Under the pieces are notes generated by a model that was not told the origin of the DNA, ran no database searches, and worked only from the letters and a program-made list of their open reading frames with translations. Positions 45,648-54,252 of a stretch of 64,000 bases of DNA are shown here, piece after piece. Positions within the stretch are counted from its first letter, which is position 1, and every line of letters starts with the position of its first letter. The stretch spans positions 1 through 64,000 of the forward strand of contig JAHBTL010000028.1 in NCBI GenBank assembly GCA_019638615.1, written 5' to 3'. Both the position numbers and the translations under genes were made by a program. This DNA comes from Chitinophagaceae bacterium. Its GTDB lineage: Bacteria; Bacteroidota; Bacteroidia; Chitinophagales; Chitinophagaceae.

Positions 45648-46988
45648 TCAATAACTTTTTACCTCCAACGCTTCATCTGTAGGTCTTCCATATTTAATAA
45701 ATTCCAGTATATACAGCAGGATGCCTGTAGCAAAAAGAGTAGCGCAGAGCAGCAATACCACAAAGTGAATGCTGATCTCGTTCTGCACTTCCATGAACTC
45801 CATTTTCATTTTACGTTCCATATACACCTGCGCAACGCCTGCCACGCCAAATGCCACCGTCATGCCCAGCATGCCGATATTAGAAAGCCAGAAGGCCATA
45901 TGACCGCTCGTTTTATCATAACGTTTCCTGCCGGTTACATTGGGTAAAGCATAACTTATGATGGCCAACACAATCATGGCGTATGCACCCCAAAAAGCAT
46001 AGTGACCATGCATAGCAGTTACCAGTGTGCCGTGCGTGTAAATATTGGTTTGCGGCAGCGTATGCGCAAAACCCAGCAAACCGGCGCCGATAAAGGAAAC
46101 AATGGAAGCGCCGATGGTCCAGAACAGTGCTATCTTATTGGGATGGGATTTCTCTCCTTTGCGATACATATATACCGCGAATAACGCCATACCTAAAAAA
46201 GCCAGGGGTTCCAGGGCAGAAAAGATCCCGCCGACGATCAGCCATATCTTATTCACGCCTATATAATAATAGTGGTGCCCTGTGCCCAGCAGGCCAGACA
46301 GGAACGTTAAGCCTACGATTACATACAACCATTTTTCTATCACTTCACGGTCTACCCCGGTCAGCTTGATCAGTAAGTAAGAGAGGATGCCACCCATGAT
46401 CAGCTCCCACACGCCTTCTACCCACAGGTGCACCACCCACCAGCGGAAAAAGGAATCCATCACCTGGCTGTCGAACCAGATCATGCCGGGCAGGTAAAGC
46501 AGGGCCGCGAATACCAGTCCCATCGTTAACACCAGGGCGGTAGTGGTTTTTCTTTTCCCTTTAAAAAGCGTGGCTAAAATGAGCCCGAGGAACAGCAGCA
46601 CATTTACTACCACCAGGTAATCCAGCTCTCTCGGGATCTCGAGGAATTTTCTTCCTTCCCAATGATTAAAATGATACCCGACAATTGCCGCCACGCCCAC
46701 CAATGCAAGCGATATCAGCTGTACATAGGCCAGCTTTACACTCACCAGCTCCCGCTGCGCTTCTTCCGGGATAATATAATAGGCAGCGCCCATAAAGCCG
46801 GTAAGCAGCCACACCACCAGTAAATTGGTATGTACCGCTCTTGCCGTATTAAAAGGAATAACATTGTGAAGGCCATCCCACCCAATGCGGGCAAAGCCCA
46901 TGATAAAGCCATACACGATTTGCAGGGCAAACAATAGCATACACAATCCAAAGAACCAGTACGCTACTTTTTGTGATTTGTATTTCAT
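45648..46988 (-). CDS. norB: Nitric-oxide reductase subunit B
   Basis: 446 residues with about twelve transmembrane helices of the haem-copper oxidase superfamily: A-R-A-V-H-T-N-L-L-V-V-W, W-W-V-V-H-L-W-V-E-G-V-W-E, and H-G-H-Y-A-F-W-G-A-Y. The Glu-rich active-site pattern and shorter length fit cNorB rather than qNor, which agrees with a separate NorC. Reduces NO to N2O. Start is 18 bp after norC. Confidence 0.93.
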   Translation of the reverse strand: MKYKSQKVAYWFFGLCMLLFALQIVYGFIMGFARIGWDGLHNVIPFNTARAVHTNLLVVWLLTGFMGAAYYIIPEEAQRELVSVKLAYVQLISLALVGVAAIVGYHFNHWEGRKFLEIPRELDYLVVVNVLLFLGLILATLFKGKRKTTTALVLTMGLVFAALLYLPGMIWFDSQVMDSFFRWWVVHLWVEGVWELIMGGILSYLLIKLTGVDREVIEKWLYVIVGLTFLSGLLGTGHHYYYIGVNKIWLIVGGIFSALEPLAFLGMALFAVYMYRKGEKSHPNKIALFWTIGASIVSFIGAGLLGFAHTLPQTNIYTHGTLVTAMHGHYAFWGAYAMIVLAIISYALPNVTGRKRYDKTSGHMAFWLSNIGMLGMTVAFGVAGVAQVYMERKMKMEFMEVQNEISIHFVVLLLCATLFATGILLYILEFIKYGRPTDEALEVKSY

Positions 46989-47006
46989 ATTTTTAAAAGA
47001 TTGAGA

Positions 47007-47441
47007 TTATTCTTTGTCTTTTGCCAACGGTGAAACAACACGTTCAAAGCCATTGAGGTCAATATTGCCGATCCATTTGAGATAGGCGATAACGGCTTCC
47101 GTATCTTCATCGTTCATTTCATATTTCACCATTTTCCGCCCTCTTGGTCCCCAGGGAATAGGCGACTGCAGTACCGCTTTTACGTAGCCTTCCCCCCTTC
47201 TTTCTATTACCTTGGTAAGCTCCGGCGCATAGTACCCCCCTTCTCCCAATATGGTATGACAGCCCATACAGTTATTGGCTTCCCATATCTGTTTTCCCCT
47301 AATCACATTCGCATCAATCTGATGGTGGTTTGTTTGATCGTTCTTCGGCTGGAACGAGTAAATCGTAAGCCCGATAAATATTAAAAATGTTACTACAGTA
47401 CCCCCCAGAAAGAAAGCCCTTGCCTGCGATTTAGATAACAT
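47007..47441 (-). CDS. norC: Nitric-oxide reductase subunit C (cytochrome c)
   Basis: 144 residues. One N-terminal membrane anchor (about 10-30) and a haem c motif Cys58-M-G-Cys61-His62, with Met ligand likely in the K-M-V-K-Y segment. Passes electrons to NorB. First gene of the operon, preceded by a Crp/Fnr-type site. Confidence 0.93.
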   Translation of the reverse strand: MLSKSQARAFFLGGTVVTFLIFIGLTIYSFQPKNDQTNHHQIDANVIRGKQIWEANNCMGCHTILGEGGYYAPELTKVIERRGEGYVKAVLQSPIPWGPRGRKMVKYEMNDEDTEAVIAYLKWIGNIDLNGFERVVSPLAKDKE

Positions 47442-47757
47442 AATTGTGAAGTTTAGTTAGTTTATTAAATGGATTGCAACACAGAAAGAACAAAGTAGTT
47501 TCCGGGAGCAAAGTAATTGCAGGAAGAACACCAACGGTTATGACCGAAGTCACACAATAAAAAGTAATAATTAACTATTGCGGGATTCTTTGAAAGGATA
47601 TCTGCGGAGCGGAATTGTTCAGCAAGTCTTTATTAATAACTTGTTCGGTTACCAGCCGCCCGGGAGTGTCTCTTATCAAATTATGTATTCCTGCACAAAT
47701 ACCCCATCATGGAGTTTTAAAGCCCCGGGGTTGTACAATATAAGTTAAAGCATTGAC
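47442..47757 (-). other. norC upstream region
   Basis: 316 bases without a gene. The norC promoter occupies 47509-47554 (Crp/Fnr site plus -7-like TTACTTTG at 47509-47516). The far part (about 47600-47757) shows nothing recognisable beyond a GC-rich patch after the M56 gene that may act as its terminator region. Confidence 0.45.
47539..47554 (-). promoter_or_regulatory. Crp/Fnr-type site upstream of norC
   Basis: TGTGA-N6-TCATA on the minus strand, one mismatch from consensus. Its centre is 37.5 bp from the G of the -7-like box at 47509. Activation of nor genes by Fnr/Dnr-family regulators is established in other bacteria. Confidence 0.6.
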
Positions 47758-49359
47758 TTACGGTTTAACCGTTACCGCTTTAATTGAATGGGGTTTATTG
47801 TCTGCTACAAATAACAACATCATAAATTCTCCTTCTCCGTTTTTAACAGCTTCATTATAATTTTTTAGTGCCTCATTGTATTGCTTCGTAAAATAGCTAT
47901 TGGTGGAAAGATCTGCCTGGTGCGTATATGATCTCCCTTTTTTTGCCGCGCCGTACAGCTTACTAACCCAGTAACGGGAAAAGTCGCCTGCTGTATATTT
48001 ATCAAGCGCTGTATTGGGCATTTTCTTACCATCTATCCATATTCCATATACAGCCGCATTTTTAAAGCCTTCAAACTGTTTTTCTGATAATTTCATCCGT
48101 TGAGAAGAAGGTTTTGTTGGCTTTACGATGGCTATAGATAAACTGCTTTGTTGCTGAAGGCTCATTTGTTTATATATTTCCTCCAGTTGCTTTTTATCCT
48201 CATTTGACATTTTGCCCTTGTAAAACCCTCTAACCTCACCGGTATCACTATTATATTGAGATAATATCCGGCGAAACCGATTAAGTTCTTCTTCCGATAC
48301 GCCTTCTTCCGTAAAACCAAGCGACCGTTCTTTTAAGTTTATGAATGGCTTTGGAGTTGTATCGTAAGGCAATGCTTTTTTAAGTGTGCCGGATGTTTCG
48401 GCTTTTACCATTTCACCAACATTCTGTAGTATTACCTTGTCTGCATCAGTAAAGCTGAATAACAAAACAGCTATCAGTACCCCAACTGATACCATACTTT
48501 TTTTAAAGAAGGCTTTAGCGGTTGACGTTTTTTGTGTTATCATTTTTATGCGCTTTTTGGTGATGAGGTAATGAAATGAATGAGAAAATACGTTGAGCTT
48601 ATTTATTAATGCGGGAGCCGATATCAGCATATATAAATAGTCTTCCTCATTACCAGCCTTTTCCTTACCTTCTTCATCTGCAAGAAACTCGTGGTTCAAC
48701 TGCATGGTTCTTTTAAACCCATATAAAAAAGGATTGAAAAAGAAGAAGGCAGTTACAGCCTCTATAAAAATAATATCAAGGCTATGCTTTTGGCGTACAT
48801 GAGCAAATTCATGCGCTAATATAGCCGGATTAATCTGTTGTTTTTGGTATTGCTCTCTGCAAAGAAAAATATACTGCATAAATGAAAAGGGCAACATAGG
48901 TTTATCAACCAGTACCAGCTTCACATTCTTATTATGTACAACAGTGGAATGCTTTATCTTATGGAGCAAGTAATAAATATTCCTTATGCTCCTGAATAGC
49001 AGGGCAGTAACAATACAAGCGTATAATAGGATAATCCATAATTGAAAAGAAAAAAAGTTGCGGGAAGATGGAGATATTGAGGATGGCTTGTCCGTTTGCT
49101 TTGCGTTGCCTGAAGGTTGATTTATATAGCTCCGTTCTATATTTCCCATGGCTTCATTTGCTGTTGAAATCACTTGAACAATTGTATTGTTTTTGGTGCT
49201 AACAGGTATAGATATTAACGGTATTGTCAAAGCCAAAACAACAGCAAACAGAAGATATGTTCTCTTAAAAACATGCAATTTTTCTTTTTCCAGGAATATT
49301 TTATAAAGCAATAGAAATATTCCCGAGCAAACGACTGATTTAATGATATATGTAATCAT
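47758..49359 (-). CDS. M56 (BlaR1-like) membrane metallopeptidase
   Basis: 533 residues. Four transmembrane helices near the N-terminus flank the zinc motif H-E-F-A-H and E-F-L-A-D-E. A fifth helix (about 285-305) leads to a periplasmic part. It overlaps the BlaI-type gene by 4 bp. In this pair the peptidase senses a periplasmic signal and triggers loss of the repressor. The periplasmic part is not a penicillin-binding domain, so the signal need not be beta-lactam. Confidence 0.88.
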   Translation of the reverse strand: MITYIIKSVVCSGIFLLLYKIFLEKEKLHVFKRTYLLFAVVLALTIPLISIPVSTKNNTIVQVISTANEAMGNIERSYINQPSGNAKQTDKPSSISPSSRNFFSFQLWIILLYACIVTALLFRSIRNIYYLLHKIKHSTVVHNKNVKLVLVDKPMLPFSFMQYIFLCREQYQKQQINPAILAHEFAHVRQKHSLDIIFIEAVTAFFFFNPFLYGFKRTMQLNHEFLADEEGKEKAGNEEDYLYMLISAPALINKLNVFSHSFHYLITKKRIKMITQKTSTAKAFFKKSMVSVGVLIAVLLFSFTDADKVILQNVGEMVKAETSGTLKKALPYDTTPKPFINLKERSLGFTEEGVSEEELNRFRRILSQYNSDTGEVRGFYKGKMSNEDKKQLEEIYKQMSLQQQSSLSIAIVKPTKPSSQRMKLSEKQFEGFKNAAVYGIWIDGKKMPNTALDKYTAGDFSRYWVSKLYGAAKKGRSYTHQADLSTNSYFTKQYNEALKNYNEAVKNGEGEFMMLLFVADNKPHSIKAVTVKP

Positions 49360-49727
49360 TTTTGCTTCTTTTTTATCCGCTGATCAATAAGTTGCCTTAA
49401 CGCTTCCAGCTCTTTCTTTGATAGCCTTGTTGCATTTGTAAAAAAAGAGGCAAACTGCAAGGCCGAGTTATCAAAATGCTGCTCAATCATCTCATTTACC
49501 TGTCTGGAAAAATAATCCTCTCTTTTTACAAGCGGGTAATACTCCCTCGAGTTGCCATAGAGTGTATAACCGATACATTTTTTTTTCTGCATACGGGTTA
49601 ATAAGGTAGCCAGCGTAGTAGGCGCCGGCTTGGGTTCAGGCAATTCTTCCAGTAATGTCTTGAAAAAAACCTTGCCTTTTTTCCAGATCACCTCCATTAT
49701 AATTTCTTCAGCTTTACTTAAGCTCAT
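49356..49727 (-). CDS. BlaI/MecI/CopY-family repressor
   Basis: 123 residues with the winged-helix signature: L-S-K-A-E-E-I-I-M-E-V-I-W at the start, P-A-P-T-T-L-A-T-L-L-T-R-M in the recognition helix, then a C-terminal dimerisation helix. Represses itself and the co-transcribed M56 gene, consistent with the operator at 49746-49765. Confidence 0.92.
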   Translation of the reverse strand: MSLSKAEEIIMEVIWKKGKVFFKTLLEELPEPKPAPTTLATLLTRMQKKKCIGYTLYGNSREYYPLVKREDYFSRQVNEMIEQHFDNSALQFASFFTNATRLSKKELEALRQLIDQRIKKKQK

Positions 49728-49745
49728 TTCTACAATTTGTTATTA

Positions 49746-49771
49746 TGTTCTATAAATGTAGAACAAAAATA
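49746..49771 (-). promoter_or_regulatory. BlaI operator and -7 box
   Basis: A perfect inverted repeat TGTTCTA-N6-TAGAACA (49746-49765) abuts and overlaps the -7 box TATTTTTG (49764-49771, minus strand). A TTG lies 20 bases upstream of the box as a -33 element. The geometry fits autorepression by the BlaI-type protein. Confidence 0.65.
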
Positions 49772-49835
49772 TTACAAAGCAAATTTTAATACAAGAATTA
49801 CCAAATTTTCAGATTAACATTAATATTGCATATGG

Positions 49836-50453
49836 TTATTGACCCAGTACAAACACACTCACTCCTGTTTCTTTGGCATTCAGCAATATTCCACAATTCC
49901 ATTGCTGTGTGCAATAAGGCAGCAGGCTGTTAATAAATGGTTTGGCTACCAGGCGCTGGGGGGTACTTATAATAATCGTTACTTTATTGTGCAGGAAATA
50001 TTCAAGTACAGCCAGCAACTTATCAAATACTGCCGGTTCATAATTTACATCGCTTAATAATAAAACACCCGGTAAAGAAGCCTGCATCGCATCTTTCCAA
50101 TCCATTACGACAGCATGGGTGTTCTTCAATTGTAAATGTGCGATAGATTGCTGCATACACGCTACCGCCTGTTCTTCCCTATCGGTAATGATTACCTGTT
50201 TTGCCGTGCCGGCTGCATATAAACCCGGTAAGCCTAACCCTGCCGCCAGTTCCAGTATGTTCTTCCCCTCAATATATTGCGGATGCTCCTGCAGAAAATT
50301 GCATAAACCGATTGACGCCGGCCATACCTGCGCCCAGTAAGCAGCGCCTTTATTATTGCTGTATATTTTTTGTACAGCTTCTGCATCGGGAATATATATT
50401 TCCAGTGAAGTATTGGCAATAGGAAATGTTTGGAGGTGGAGAGGAAGTGACAT
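49836..50453 (-). CDS. Class I SAM-dependent methyltransferase (METTL21/NNMT-like)
   Basis: 205 residues. Motif I is L-E-L-A-A-G-L-G-L-P-G-L, then I-T-D-R-E-E, and a D-V-N-Y motif in the position of (D/N)xxY. The fold belongs to the lysine/nicotinamide-methyltransferase-like group. Target unknown. A -7-like CATCTTTG ends five bases before the ATG. Confidence 0.8.
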   Translation of the reverse strand: MSLPLHLQTFPIANTSLEIYIPDAEAVQKIYSNNKGAAYWAQVWPASIGLCNFLQEHPQYIEGKNILELAAGLGLPGLYAAGTAKQVIITDREEQAVACMQQSIAHLQLKNTHAVVMDWKDAMQASLPGVLLLSDVNYEPAVFDKLLAVLEYFLHNKVTIIISTPQRLVAKPFINSLLPYCTQQWNCGILLNAKETGVSVFVLGQ

Positions 50454-50458
50454 GGGTG

Positions 50459-50466
50459 CAAAGATG
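50459..50466 (-). promoter_or_regulatory. -7-like box of the methyltransferase gene
   Basis: CATCTTTG on the minus strand (one mismatch to TAnnTTTG), five bases before the ATG at 50453. Suggests a near-leaderless message. Confidence 0.35.
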
Positions 50467-50527
50467 AGGAGTTAGTACTAATAGTTATTCATCTTCCTTT
50501 ATTCTACGCATTTCCATCATAGCCAGC

Positions 50528-51028
50528 TTATCTGCACCAGACTTTAAGCCTTTGTTCGCATTCTGCTATAGGGAGTCTTTTATTTATTGAAATTAATTCC
50601 TTCAAAAATGAACATGCATCTGCAGGCGACAGTATACCATGATCCACTAATTGATCTATTAACCAGAATATACCATGAACTGTTATTTGTTTTGATGTGG
50701 CATCAATTCTCAAAGGTTTATCACCTGATAGTAAGATCGCTTCTTTTTGCCGGGCATAAAAAACCGCTGACCAATCCTGTTCTGACAACCGCGTATCTTC
50801 CCGGCTCAGCGCCCGGATTTCTATCAGTTCAACTGCCGAAATGCTGATCACCGTAAACTTACCCGAATTAATATGCGGTTGGATCAGTGCAACTTGTTCC
50901 TCATATAATTCAGCAAGAATGATCTCTGTAGTTGTAAATTCATATTACAGCGCCAGGCAATGATCAAACAATCCTGTCTTAACAAGGTCTATCAGGATGT
51001 TCGCATCTTGTATGGCAATTCTTTTCAT
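50528..51028 (-). pseudogene. PIN-domain (DUF3368-like) gene with a nonsense mutation
   Basis: From ATG 51028 the frame reads I-A-I-Q-D-A-N-I-L-I-D-L (the PIN acidic start) to L-A-L, hits TAA at 50945-50947, then continues in the same frame Y-E-F-T-T-T-E-I-I-L-A-E-L and on to A-I-L-L-S-G-D-K-P-L-R and V-H-G-I-F-W-L-I-D. The whole is 166 codons, PIN size. A single change from CAA, GAA or AAA gives TAA. It begins 18 bp after an HTH-ImmA/IrrE gene, so the pair resembles a toxin-antitoxin-like unit with the PIN nuclease inactivated. Confidence 0.8.
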
Positions 51029-51046
51029 CATTAGCAACACTGCTTT

Positions 51047-52078
51047 TTAAGCATTGGCATCTAATTGCTCCCTGAATGTCGCCAGTTTTACGCCCGCAAG
51101 ATTGGCAGCTTTGCTCAGGCTTACCATTTCTTCAGCAGCCAATCTGAAAACAAGATGCTCAAAACGATAACTTTTTTCCTTACCAGCGAAATTACCTAAT
51201 CCTTCCTCTTTTTTATTGGCTGCTATTGATTTCCAGAACCGGGCTGCTGCATTTTTACTTATTATGCCTTTCAATTGAGCCCGCATCATAATAGCCTGTA
51301 CAGAAATACCAAATTGCTCCTTAATACTCACCAGTTCGCCCATAGCAATATTGTTCCTGGTAGTGCCTATCAGTTTTTCCAGGCAATCATCCGGCAGCAA
51401 TAACGCCCCTGCAAATGCATGACAAATTCTCTCTTTATCCGCTCCCTTCTCAATATTAAGCACAAGATGACCGAGCTCATGCAAAGCAGTAAAACGCTTT
51501 CTTTCCACACTATAATTTTTATTGATAACCACCACCGGAATATCGCCTACAAAAGTACTCAACCCGTCAAACGCATCAGGCGCATCCATTTCAATTACTC
51601 TTACCTCATTGTTTTCCAGCATTTCTATTACATTCGGTATAGGGTCAAATCCCAGGTTCCAGTCTTTGATGAGCTTTAAGGCTGCTTTTTCTACCTGTTC
51701 AACTTCCGCTATCTGTATATTTTTTACAGGATTACTAAACCTGCTTTTGATGTCCAGTAATCGCTCTACTTCCAGGTATCGTTCCAGGTGGTCTTTTACT
51801 TTTTCTTTAATGCTCTCAATCTGTTTTACAGACAATGCTGAACTTTTCCGGAATTCTACAGCACCAAGCTGTACAGGGTCACGAAGGAAATAATCCGGTT
51901 TTACATCCAGGGCTTTCGCCAGGGCTATCAATACTTCACCGGTAGGTTTCATGATACCCTGCTCGTATTTATTCAATGCCTGCTTGCTGATAGTAACTGC
52001 AGTATTGTTGGACAGGTCCTGGAGCGACCAGCCCTTCATTTTTCGGGCAGATTTGAGACGTTCGGCGAATGCTTCCAT
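51047..52078 (-). CDS. XRE-HTH / ImmA-IrrE metallopeptidase regulator
   Basis: 343 residues from ATG 52078. An XRE helix-turn-helix spans about 5-60, with zinc-protease motif H200-E-L-G-H204 in the ImmA/IrrE domain (about 150-290). Frame upstream of 52078 is open but crosses the promoter and is rejected. Such fusions act as repressors that are cleaved or cleave partners, often paired with toxins. The partner here (PIN) is broken. Autoregulation is strongly suggested by the operator at 52107-52142. Confidence 0.87.
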   Translation of the reverse strand: MEAFAERLKSARKMKGWSLQDLSNNTAVTISKQALNKYEQGIMKPTGEVLIALAKALDVKPDYFLRDPVQLGAVEFRKSSALSVKQIESIKEKVKDHLERYLEVERLLDIKSRFSNPVKNIQIAEVEQVEKAALKLIKDWNLGFDPIPNVIEMLENNEVRVIEMDAPDAFDGLSTFVGDIPVVVINKNYSVERKRFTALHELGHLVLNIEKGADKERICHAFAGALLLPDDCLEKLIGTTRNNIAMGELVSIKEQFGISVQAIMMRAQLKGIISKNAAARFWKSIAANKKEEGLGNFAGKEKSYRFEHLVFRLAAEEMVSLSKAANLAGVKLATFREQLDANA

Positions 52079-52106
52079 AACAGTGGTTTTTAAGCAGAAA
52101 GAGAAA

Positions 52107-52142
52107 GTTGACAAAATTATAAAATATTTTTGTTTTGTCAAC
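52107..52142 (-). promoter_or_regulatory. Operator and promoter of the HTH-ImmA/IrrE gene
   Basis: Perfect 10-bp inverted repeat GTTGACAAAA/TTTTGTCAAC with a 16-bp centre. On the minus strand the distal arm contains TTG (-33) and the proximal arm overlaps TAATTTTG (-7, 52112-52119); the two are exactly 19 bp apart, the Bacteroidota spacing. A dimer or tetramer bound to both arms would cover the whole promoter. Confidence 0.75.
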
Positions 52143-52355
52143 CTAATTAGTAAATTTGTGACAGTTATTTGATAAGCGGTAAATAAGAGACCGTGGCACC
52201 GGAACAGCGCCACGGCTATTAAGGAATAATACTTTGGGGAAAACGCTTATTCTGTTTCCTGCTTCTGGTATTCTTAAATTATCGCATATCTCTGACCATT
52301 CGGGTATTGCGATACGTATGCATAGTAAAACATATCTTTATCCAAACTTCCCTTT

Positions 52356-54035
52356 ATGCACGTGCTCGTCAAATGCCTTCTCTTCCTGTTGTTGGGCTGT
52401 ACCATTCATCCTGCCAATGCACAGCCCATCCCCGATTCGGTGGCGCAGCGTATTGACAAAATTTTCAGCCAGTGGAACAATACCAGTACTCCGGGCGTTG
52501 CCATTGGCGTGGTGCGGAATGATTCGCTGATCTATGCCAAAGGGTATGGTATGTCTAACCTGGAGTATGGCGTTCCCATAACACCGGAAACCGTTTTTCA
52601 CATGGCGTCGGTATCGAAACAGTTCGCTGCATACAGCGTTGTGCTGCTGGCAAGCCAGGGTAAACTGAAGCTGGACGATGATGTGCGCCAATACCTGCCC
52701 TGGTTCCCCGACCTGAAAGTAAAGATCACGATCCGGCATTTGCTGAACCATACCAGCGGCATTCGCGACCAGTGGCAACTGCTGGCTATTTCGGGTACAA
52801 GGCTGGATGATGTGATCACACAAGAACACATTGTAAAAATTTTAAGCAAACAGCAGGCACTGAATTTTAAGCCGGGAGAGAAATATTTTTATAGCAATAG
52901 CGGGTATACCATGCTGGCGGAGATCGTACAATTGGTTACGGGCAAAACCCTGCGGCAGTTTACCGACTCGGCCATTTTTAAACCGCTGGGCATGCGCAGC
53001 ACACATTTCCACGACGATTATACGGAAATTGAAAAGAACCGCGCTTATTCCTATTACCGCAAAAGCCTTTTTACATTCAGCAATAGTATATTGAGCTATT
53101 CGGTTGCGGGCGCCACGAGTTTGTTTACCAACATCAACGACCTGGCTAAATGGGCTACGAATTTTTACAAACCCGTGGCAGGAACGGCGGCAGATATACA
53201 GCAACTGGTGCAGAACGGCAGGCTGAACGATGGCACAGAGATCGGTTATGCATTGGGTATAGTAAATGACAGGTACAAGGGTTACCGGCAATACTCGCAT
53301 TCGGGCGGCGACGCTGGGTTCAGGACTTATTTCACGGTATTTCCCGAACTGAAAATGGGCTTCATGGTGTTCAGCAACCTTGGTGAAGTGAACACCTACG
53401 AAAAGGCCTATCAACTGGTGGATATTTTTATCACCGATACTACTACTGAAAAGCCCGTCACCAATACACTGTTAGACAGCAGCAAAGCAATCATAGCCGA
53501 TACGGCGAAGGTCAAAAAATGGACAGGCGATTTTGTATCGGATGAAGGAGTTTTGTTCAGCTTCGCTTTGAAAAATAACAAGCTGTACTGGCAACGATAT
53601 GGTAATTCGGACCTGCTATATCCTATAACAAACGACAGCTTTGCAGTGGCGGGATCACCGGAAGTACAGTTTGCATTTAAAACAGCAGCGGATAAACGCA
53701 TTTCGGTTCTCCAAACCTGGCCGGGTAATAAGCGGGTACTCGACATATATACAGCCGACACATCGTTCACCGATCAGCAGTTGCAGGCGTATGCAGGGGT
53801 ATATCATTGTCCCGAGCTGGATGTGAAATATTCCATTGAAGTAAAGAATCGTGCGCTGGTGCTGACCCACAACAAATACAGCGACAGCAAGCTGAAGCTG
53901 ACAGGCAGGGAACACCTGTTCACCGACCACTGGTGGATGCGACATTTGAAAATGATCACCGATAAAAAGAAAAAGATCATTGGCTTTGAGGTGAACGACG
54001 GCAGGGTAATGTACCTGAGGTTTAATAAACTATAG
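52356..54035 (+). CDS. Serine hydrolase (class C beta-lactamase/PBP-like)
   Basis: 559 residues. A signal peptide (C-L-L-F-L-L-L-G-C-T...A-N-A-Q) precedes catalytic Ser85-V-S-Lys88, Tyr-Ser-Asn (Y-F-Y-S-N-S-G-Y) and H-S-G-G. A C-terminal lipocalin-like beta region covers about 360-559. It is a secreted peptidase/esterase of AmpC fold. It resembles the protein at 39981-41489 in its first 350 residues but differs in its tail. Confidence 0.87.
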   Translation: MHVLVKCLLFLLLGCTIHPANAQPIPDSVAQRIDKIFSQWNNTSTPGVAIGVVRNDSLIYAKGYGMSNLEYGVPITPETVFHMASVSKQFAAYSVVLLASQGKLKLDDDVRQYLPWFPDLKVKITIRHLLNHTSGIRDQWQLLAISGTRLDDVITQEHIVKILSKQQALNFKPGEKYFYSNSGYTMLAEIVQLVTGKTLRQFTDSAIFKPLGMRSTHFHDDYTEIEKNRAYSYYRKSLFTFSNSILSYSVAGATSLFTNINDLAKWATNFYKPVAGTAADIQQLVQNGRLNDGTEIGYALGIVNDRYKGYRQYSHSGGDAGFRTYFTVFPELKMGFMVFSNLGEVNTYEKAYQLVDIFITDTTTEKPVTNTLLDSSKAIIADTAKVKKWTGDFVSDEGVLFSFALKNNKLYWQRYGNSDLLYPITNDSFAVAGSPEVQFAFKTAADKRISVLQTWPGNKRVLDIYTADTSFTDQQLQAYAGVYHCPELDVKYSIEVKNRALVLTHNKYSDSKLKLTGREHLFTDHWWMRHLKMITDKKKKIIGFEVNDGRVMYLRFNKL

Positions 54036-54090
54036 CGGTCAGCCGTCAGCAATAAGCTGTCAGCTATAGGCTGTGGGCTGTGAGTTAGGT
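54036..54090. repeat. Low-complexity AGCTGTCAGC tract
   Basis: Words such as GGTCAGCCGTCAGC and AAGCTGTCAGCTATAGGCTG, akin to the tract at 24226-24337. Non-coding, between the hydrolase and the GH88 gene. Confidence 0.45.
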
Positions 54091-54252
54091 GTCGGTTGCG
54101 AAAATTTATACTTTTTTCACTGGTAATAAATAGGCTCCGCTAAAAACATTTCCTATCGAAAAAAAATTTATCTTAAACGCCTCAAAACTTATGAGTTTAT
54201 TTACGGGAACTCCTCTTAGAAATAACAATGGATTTAAATCATAGAAAAAGCA

